Assembly: GCA_965368335.1 (NCBI GenBank)
Contig: CBDUMN010000028.1
Span: forward strand, 1-38,158
Reading direction: 5' to 3'
Length of the DNA: 38,158 nt
DNA from: CBDUMN01 sp965368335
Lineage (GTDB): Bacteria > Pseudomonadota > Alphaproteobacteria > Rhodospirillales > JAPHRK01
The translations under genes were made by a program, and so were the position numbers. Below are positions 33,504-38,158 of the stretch, piece by piece (position 1 is the first letter of the stretch; each line of letters begins with the position of its first letter). Below the pieces are notes generated by a model. The model was not told the DNA's origin. It did no database searches and saw only the letters and a program-made list of their open reading frames with translations.

Positions 33504-34207
33504 GTCGCCTCCCCCGCCCGATTGATCTGTCCAATTTCAAGGGTACGGTCGAAAGCCTCGGCCAGCGCAGCATCATGACTGACGAACAACAGAGCCGCAC
33601 CCGCCTCTTCCAACTCCTTGATCAGCAAATCGAGAAAAAGGTTTCTGGCGTCGGCGTCCAGCGCTGAAGTCGGTTCATCGGCTATTACCAGCCCCGGCCC
33701 ACCGACCAACGCCCGGGCGACGGCGACCCGTTGTTGCTGGCCAACACTGAGCTTAGCCACATCCCGCCCATTAAGCCGGTCTGGGTTCAACTCCATGTGA
33801 TTCAGCAGGCGATATGCTTCCCGCTCCGGGGTCGATCCCCTGGCCTCAATTCGCCGACGCCGGGCAGACGAAAACCGGCAGGGAAGAACCACATTTTCGA
33901 CCAACGAGAGATAGGGAACCAGATTGAACATCTGGAAAATAAAACCAATGTGATCGGCGCGGAAGGCATCCCGCGCCGCGCCGGAAAGGTTTGCAATATC
34001 CCGGCCCAGAACTTCAACTTTCCCCGCTTCGGGAACCGCAACGCCGCCCAAGATATTCAAAAGCGTTGTCTTGCCGCTGCCACTCGGCCCTTTGACGAAC
34101 AGCCGTTCTTTTTCAGCTAAATCAAAATGCGGAATATCGAGGACCAGCGGCTCCCCGGAGTGCCATCGATACCTTACGTCCGATAAATGAACCGCCCGGT
34201 CCGTCAT
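33500..34207 (-). CDS. ABC transporter ATP-binding protein, LolD/MacB type
   Basis: ATPase partner of the following FtsX-type permease. The 235-residue single domain has Walker A VKGPSGSGKTTLLN, Q-loop IFQMFNLVPYLS, signature KLSVGQQQRVAVARA (Val in place of the second Gly-neighbour of LSGGQ), Walker B LVIADEPTSALD and H-loop FVSHDAAL. It belongs to the LolD/MacB/FtsE subfamily, consistent with the permease. Transcribed after the DUF2796 gene with a 6-bp gap, under the Zur-type palindrome. Confidence 0.9.
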   Translation of the reverse strand: MTDRAVHLSDVRYRWHSGEPLVLDIPHFDLAEKERLFVKGPSGSGKTTLLNILGGVAVPEAGKVEVLGRDIANLSGAARDAFRADHIGFIFQMFNLVPYLSLVENVVLPCRFSSARRRRIEARGSTPEREAYRLLNHMELNPDRLNGRDVAKLSVGQQQRVAVARALVGGPGLVIADEPTSALDADARNLFLDLLIKELEEAGAALLFVSHDAALAEAFDRTLEIGQINRAGEAT

Positions 34208-34213
34208 TTTACC

Positions 34214-34828
34214 TCAAAATGTCAAACGTGGCGAAGCAGCCGTCAGTTCGCCCCCTTTCTGCCCCCGTGGCGTAAGCGCCTGGACTTCCAGTTCTCTCGC
34301 CGCCGGAAAAGCATTGAAATACGAGACATCAATATAGGTCAACTGCTCCGCGTCAGCACACCGAAACCGGTAATGAACATGGAACTCCGCATGCTTATCG
34401 GCTTCTCCCTTTTGGTGACCAGCCTCATCATGATCATCTTTCTCATGGGCGCTTTCGTGGCGATGTTCTTCCTCATGCTGCTCTTCAGACATATCTTCCG
34501 ATTCCACACGAGCCTCATCCAGACGGCACTTAGCCGCATCGGGGAACATGAAAAGCGCGGCGCCGTTCTTCAGCTTGGCAAGCGCCGAGGCAAACGCTTC
34601 TTTCTCGGCCGCCGTCGCGGGTTCATGCTCAAAACCAACAATATCGGCGCCTGGCGCGGCAAGCTCCAACTCGACCAATTCGCCGTCAATCGCCAGATTG
34701 AGTTGGCCCACACCATGTTCGTGGACATGCTGTTCTTGCGCAGATGCACCGGCTGTAAAAGCCAGCGACGAGAGAGCCCCCATCACCCAGAGAAATCTAC
34801 TGCGTACGCTTATCTTTACCTCTTCCAT
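34214..34828 (-). CDS. DUF2796 periplasmic zinc-binding protein (ZrgA family)
   Basis: Exported histidine-rich metal-binding protein of 204 residues. A signal peptide (FLWVMGALSSLAFTAGASAQ) is followed by EQHVHEHGVGQLNLAIDGE, the family's opening motif. A central acidic/histidine-rich region (about 115-150, many HE/HD pairs) is a likely metal sponge, and a C-terminal domain has AEFHVHYRFRCADAEQL. In Vibrio the related ZrgA works with an ABC system in zinc uptake under Zur. The start at 34828 is chosen for its GGACGGAG ribosome site; an ATG at 34849 is an alternative. A perfect Zur-like palindrome lies 42 bp upstream. Confidence 0.88.
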   Translation of the reverse strand: MEEVKISVRSRFLWVMGALSSLAFTAGASAQEQHVHEHGVGQLNLAIDGELVELELAAPGADIVGFEHEPATAAEKEAFASALAKLKNGAALFMFPDAAKCRLDEARVESEDMSEEQHEEEHRHESAHEKDDHDEAGHQKGEADKHAEFHVHYRFRCADAEQLTYIDVSYFNAFPAARELEVQALTPRGQKGGELTAASPRLTF

Positions 34829-34869
34829 TCTATGCTCCGTCCTTTTCATCAGATTTGGCCCACCATATA

Positions 34870-34893
34870 AATGTTATGTTATAACATAACATT
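34870..34893 (-). promoter_or_regulatory. Zur box (24-bp perfect palindrome)
   Basis: Perfect 24-bp palindrome with the core GTTATGTTATAACATAAC, the form recognised by alphaproteobacterial Zur. It lies between the DUF3299 gene and the DUF2796 gene, directly upstream of the latter. Repression of the metal-binding protein/ABC operon by zinc-loaded Zur is the expected effect. Confidence 0.88.
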
Positions 34894-34933
34894 AGTTGCC
34901 CGCACCTATTTTCTGATCCACCCCGCCTATGGC

Positions 34934-35605
34934 TTACTGGGACTTATCAAGGTAAGGCTCGATCTTGACGCCTTCCATTGTGTAGCCGGTTTCAATTTTC
35001 GCCGCGCCATCGACATAGGAGAGATTCTTCTCCACCTGCCCGGTCTTCATTCGACCGGTCACCCAAACAGGCTCATAGAGCCCCTCCATCTTGAAAGGCT
35101 GGGCAACGCGAACAAAGACGATCTGATTGGGCGGTGGCGGCGGAGTGTGGATACAGGCCCCCAAATAAGGGACAAGAAGAAATTCCCGAACCTCGCCTTG
35201 CTCAAATTCAAGCGGCAAAGCGTAGCCGGGCAAGCGGGTGGTTCGGCCATCAAGTTCCGCTACAACGGCTCGATTTCGCTTTGCAATTTCGTCCCTATAG
35301 GTCTCGTAGTCCCGCACCGCCTTTTTTATGTCGACTCCCTGATCGGTCAGTTGCTCCGTCAGGTCGGCCATGTCTTGGGCAATCGTCGGGTCGTCCTGAT
35401 ATTTATCATTCGCTTCAAACCACATAAGGTCGGCCAGACTTTCCACATCCCACTGCTGCATCTGCGGCAGTTGAAGATGAGGACTTTCAATTTTTCCCAT
35501 CTTGGGGAGAAGGTCATCCCAATCAAGGGTCGCAGGGTCTGAGGAAAAAGCCCAGGCAGGAGCGGTCGACAAAAACAGAAAAACAAAAACCGCTCTCAAA
35601 AACAT
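34934..35605 (-). CDS. DUF3299 exported protein
   Basis: Predicted secreted or periplasmic protein of 223 residues. It has a signal peptide (MFLRAVFVFLFLSTAPAWA), a helical middle region, then a C-terminal beta domain with the DUF3299 hallmark: ELDGRTTRLPGYALPLEF, followed by EFLLVPYLGACIHTPPPPPN. The Cys-Ile-His and proline run are nearly invariant in that family. Members are often encoded beside DUF2796 and LolD/FtsX-type ABC genes (the zrg-like cluster), as here. The start at 35605 is chosen because the signal peptide begins there and a GGAG ribosome site precedes it. No Zur box is seen before this gene; its role is unknown, possibly in a metal-linked envelope process. Confidence 0.85.
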   Translation of the reverse strand: MFLRAVFVFLFLSTAPAWAFSSDPATLDWDDLLPKMGKIESPHLQLPQMQQWDVESLADLMWFEANDKYQDDPTIAQDMADLTEQLTDQGVDIKKAVRDYETYRDEIAKRNRAVVAELDGRTTRLPGYALPLEFEQGEVREFLLVPYLGACIHTPPPPPNQIVFVRVAQPFKMEGLYEPVWVTGRMKTGQVEKNLSYVDGAAKIETGYTMEGVKIEPYLDKSQ

Positions 35606-35754
35606 TCTGGAACTCCAGCCCCGCTTAAAAAGACCGCTCAAATCAAACGCATTACCAATAAGAAGTGGAGCGAAAGCAATGTCAATCAACCCTTCGGGCC
35701 GACAAACCTTTACCGCGTTAAAATGCGAGCTCTTAAAACATGAAAAGAAACAGG

Positions 35755-36252
35755 CTATCCCAGTTCAGCCTTAAAAGTATCGAACGAGCCAACCCAGAAC
35801 CAGACGACCTTGCCGTCATTGGCCTCAACGCCAACGGTTCGGTGTTTCATGCCCACCCGAAAAGACATCACCGGCAACTTGGGATGAATCTGCTTGAAAC
35901 GCAGGCCTGGATTTTTCGGATTGTCCTTCCAGGACTGATAAGTTTCTTCGGCCAGCTTGCGGATATCATCCGGCAGTTCGTTGAAGTGTTTCCAGTAGGC
36001 CTTTTCCCGCAGAAGGTTGCCGAGTTCGAGGGAAACGAACTTGATCGACAGACGGCTGGCGATCTTGTCGTATTCCTTCAGCGCCTTCTTCGCCATTTTT
36101 TCCATCCAGGCCTGAGCTTCGGACGATGCGACCAGCCGGTCCCATTCGTTTTTATCCTCGACCCGCTCGATGATTTCCCAGGCGATCCGGTCCTGATCCA
36201 CTTCCGGGAGGGTCTTTAAGACTTCAAAAGCCTGATCGATCAGTTTTGTCAT
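35755..36252 (-). CDS. Single-ORF antitoxin-RelE/ParE-type toxin fusion
   Basis: A 165-residue protein joining two parts normally encoded separately. Residues about 1-65 (MTKLIDQAFEVLKTLPEVDQ, then ERVEDKNEWDRLVASSEAQ) resemble small RelB/DUF2281-like antitoxins. Residues about 80-165 match RelE/ParE toxins: YWKHFNELPDDIRKLAEETY, NPGLRFKQIHPKLPVMSFRV, then RTVGVEANDGKVVWFWVGSF. The junction (KIASRLSIKFVSLELGNLL) has no stop codon. It could be a natural fusion, a fossil of a toxin-antitoxin pair, or a tethered, self-inhibited toxin. It starts at ATG 36252 after AAGGAA, with a 12-bp palindrome just upstream. Confidence 0.75.
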   Translation of the reverse strand: MTKLIDQAFEVLKTLPEVDQDRIAWEIIERVEDKNEWDRLVASSEAQAWMEKMAKKALKEYDKIASRLSIKFVSLELGNLLREKAYWKHFNELPDDIRKLAEETYQSWKDNPKNPGLRFKQIHPKLPVMSFRVGMKHRTVGVEANDGKVVWFWVGSFDTFKAELG

Positions 36253-36266
36253 CTACGGGTTCCTTT

Positions 36267-36278
36267 CATACCGGTATG
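36267..36278 (-). promoter_or_regulatory. Candidate operator of the fused toxin-antitoxin gene
   Basis: Perfect 12-bp palindrome CATACCGGTATG, 14 bp before the start codon and 5 bp after the convergent-side end of the SulP gene. Its position suits autoregulation by the antitoxin part, but that part shows no clear DNA-binding motif. Confidence 0.5.
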
Positions 36279-36283
36279 CCGCG

Positions 36284-38062
36284 TTAGGTAGACCGGCCAA
36301 AATCCTTCTGACACTCTAGGAAAATGCGGTTCCGACACTTCACGCAAATTGATTTATCGAGCTTTTGATAAACCGCATGAATGGCGGCGGTTCGGCCGAG
36401 GAAGAAATGATTTTCATCGATTTCATCGATGCAATCGAGGTTTTCAAAAGCATCCCACAGATGGGGCTGTGCATTGATTACATAGAATCCACCGCCAATT
36501 TTCCGGCGCTCCTTGGCTTCATTGGCGAAGGCCTCGCCACCTTGCAAATCGACAAAACGGATCGCCTGGGCGACGATTGCCAGATGCTTTTGCTCAGGCC
36601 GGTTGGCGCGGAACAGGTCGAAGGTTTCCTCGACCCGATTGACGTTGCCGAAAAAGATCGATCCGTCAATCTGGGCGACCCGGAACTGCGGACACTCGGG
36701 CAAGGTCGGATCGGACGAAAAAACCCGTTTGCCGCCGCGCGGATCGGGGACCTGATGGCGGATAATCGGCTTGGAAACCCGCTCCAGATACATGATCAGC
36801 GAGAGCAGTACGCCAGCGAAGATAGCCAACTCCAACTCAAGGAACAGGGCGCTGAAGAAGGTCACCGACAAAACCGCCGTCTCCCGCCTCGAAACCTTAA
36901 GAATGTGGACGATCTCTTTGAAATCGATCAGCCCCCAGGCAACAATAAACAAAACGCCCGCCATGGCCGCTTTCGGCAGATAAGCCGCATAAGGTGCGAC
37001 GACCAACACAATAACGATCAGCAAAGCGCCGGCGAACACTGCGGCCAACGGCGTCCGCGCGCCTGCTTCATAGTTGAGGCCCGAACGGTTGAACGACCCG
37101 GTCGCCACGTAGCCGGAAAAAAACGCTCCGACGATATTGGAGAGTCCCTGCCCGATAAATTCCTGGTTGCCATTAATTCGGTACCCCCCTCTTGCGGCCA
37201 ACGAACGACCGATGGAGGTTGCCTCGGTAAGCGCAAACAAGGTGACCGCCAAAGCGGTCGGGGCCAGGGTCTTGATGTTATCGATCGAAAGATCGGGGCC
37301 GGAAAGCGGCGGCAAATGGGCGGGCAATGCGCCAATGGTGGTAATCCCCGTAACGTCTTGTCCGAAAATCGAATTGAGCAAGATGCCGACACCGCTGCCA
37401 AGTAGCAAGCAAACGACCAGATAAGGCGCTTTGGGAAAGAGTTTTTTGATCAGGATACCGGAAAGCATCGTGCTTGCCGCTACGCAGGCGACATACCAGT
37501 TAATCGCATCGATCTGCTGCGCGAAGGCGATAAGAATTTCATGGAAATGGCCGCCGGACGGCATGGTGACGCCGAAAAAGTTCTTCAACTGCTTGGCGCC
37601 GATCAGGAGCGCCGCCCCGGCCGTAAAGCCGACAACCACCGAATGAGAGATGAAATTGACCAAAGCCCCCATGCGCGCCAGGCCAAGCGCCAACTCGAAA
37701 AGCCCTACCATGAAGGTCAAGGTGAGCGCCAAACTGACGAACTGTTCACTACCCGGTGTGGCATAAACAGACAGGGCGGAAAACAAAACGATGGAGGCCG
37801 CCGTCGTCGGCCCTGAAACCAGATGACGAGACGAACCGAACAGGGCCGCGATGATGGCTGGAATCATCCCGGCGTAAAGACCGTATTCGGGCGGCATCCC
37901 GGCGATGGTGGCGAAAGCCACACCTTGCGGCAGAACGACAAAAGCCCCGGTCAATCCGGCAATGAGATCAGCCCTTAGGTCGTCTCGGGTAACCTTGGGC
38001 CCCCAACGCATGAAAGGCGTGAAGTTTGACCAGGGAACTAGCGCGTTTAGCTTAGCAAGCAT
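36284..38062 (-). CDS. SulP family inorganic anion transporter with STAS domain
   Basis: Inner-membrane carrier for an anion such as sulfate, bicarbonate or a carboxylate. The 592 residues have 12-14 helices over about residues 20-430 with the SulP signature PQGVAFATIAGMPPEYGLYA near residue 50. A cytoplasmic STAS domain (about 450-560) is present, with IDGSIFFGNVNRVEE and IRFVDLQGGEAF. The last 25 residues carry an unusual cysteine cluster (CVKCRNRIFLEC). The ATG at 38062 is used; a TTG at 38080 would add six residues. The substrate cannot be assigned. No carbonic anhydrase or sulfate-assimilation gene is next to it. Confidence 0.91.
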   Translation of the reverse strand: MLAKLNALVPWSNFTPFMRWGPKVTRDDLRADLIAGLTGAFVVLPQGVAFATIAGMPPEYGLYAGMIPAIIAALFGSSRHLVSGPTTAASIVLFSALSVYATPGSEQFVSLALTLTFMVGLFELALGLARMGALVNFISHSVVVGFTAGAALLIGAKQLKNFFGVTMPSGGHFHEILIAFAQQIDAINWYVACVAASTMLSGILIKKLFPKAPYLVVCLLLGSGVGILLNSIFGQDVTGITTIGALPAHLPPLSGPDLSIDNIKTLAPTALAVTLFALTEATSIGRSLAARGGYRINGNQEFIGQGLSNIVGAFFSGYVATGSFNRSGLNYEAGARTPLAAVFAGALLIVIVLVVAPYAAYLPKAAMAGVLFIVAWGLIDFKEIVHILKVSRRETAVLSVTFFSALFLELELAIFAGVLLSLIMYLERVSKPIIRHQVPDPRGGKRVFSSDPTLPECPQFRVAQIDGSIFFGNVNRVEETFDLFRANRPEQKHLAIVAQAIRFVDLQGGEAFANEAKERRKIGGGFYVINAQPHLWDAFENLDCIDEIDENHFFLGRTAAIHAVYQKLDKSICVKCRNRIFLECQKDFGRST

Positions 38063-38158
38063 CGTTTCTCGTTCTCGCAATTTTCAATGGGTGAACGAGC
38101 CGCTAAGCCTCCTGGGGGGAGTCGGATCATTCACGGGCGGAGAGCAAGGGGAAGCACC

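Noticed and set aside
36365..37405. 346-residue plus-strand open frame
   Set aside because: Antisense to the SulP transporter gene; no recognisable domain.
38063..38158. Promoter or gene before the SulP transporter
   Set aside because: No clear -35/-10 pair or start; the window ends before the upstream context is visible.

Overview
The window reads as chromosomal DNA of a free-living, respiratory alphaproteobacterium, probably of the Rhodospirillales type. Evidence: a gcrA cell-cycle regulator with DnaA boxes upstream, a monomeric NADP isocitrate dehydrogenase, a complete norCBQDEF denitrification operon, egtBD, and a uniform GC-rich codon usage. There is no phage, integrase, transposase, CRISPR array, rRNA or tRNA. 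The assignment to an order is inference.

Layout. 1-6760: housekeeping and regulatory genes (rpsD, an HNH nuclease, gluQRS, a DUF4743 Nudix hydrolase, a stand-alone FliG C-domain-like protein, gcrA, a hot-dog thioesterase, and a receiver-histidine kinase-hemerythrin fusion). 6899-10750: a Fur-box-controlled ferric iron ABC importer (fbpABC type). 10722-12973: egtB-egtD for ergothioneine. 12974-13725: a cobalamin riboswitch whose transcript carries only a 17-codon signal-peptide-like stub and then a terminator. 13726-15006: a PleD-like diguanylate cyclase. 15018-15777: a RelE-type toxin/XRE antitoxin pair with paired operators and a probable leaderless promoter. 15782-19148: an intergenic repeat, monomeric icd and a pair of MaoC-type hydratases. 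19145-24278: cobalt/nickel homeostasis, with a CsoR/RcnR-type repressor and RcnA-type exporter next to a second cobalamin riboswitch that leads a five-gene cobalt ECF importer. 24357-26438: a YgiQ radical SAM protein. 26425-32065: norCBQDEF with two FNR/Nnr-type boxes upstream. 32235-35605: a Zur-box-controlled periplasmic metal-binding protein (DUF2796) with an FtsX-type ABC transporter, plus a DUF3299 lipoprotein-like gene. 35755-38062: a single-ORF antitoxin-toxin fusion and a SulP anion transporter.

How it works together. Much of the window is metal economy: iron uptake under Fur, cobalt uptake under a B12 riboswitch beside cobalt/nickel efflux under a metal-sensing repressor, and zinc handling under Zur. 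The iron-dependent enzymes and sensors (EgtB, nitric oxide reductase, the hemerythrin kinase) are consistent with a lifestyle that moves between oxic and anoxic, NO-generating conditions.

The most unusual items are the orphan cobalamin riboswitch with a probable btuB remnant, the kinase with a C-terminal hemerythrin domain, the free-standing FliG C-domain, the fused toxin-antitoxin with its own palindrome, the leaderless TA promoter between two identical operators, and the 16-bp hairpin inside the nor operon. I see no clearly new multi-gene defence or metabolic system.
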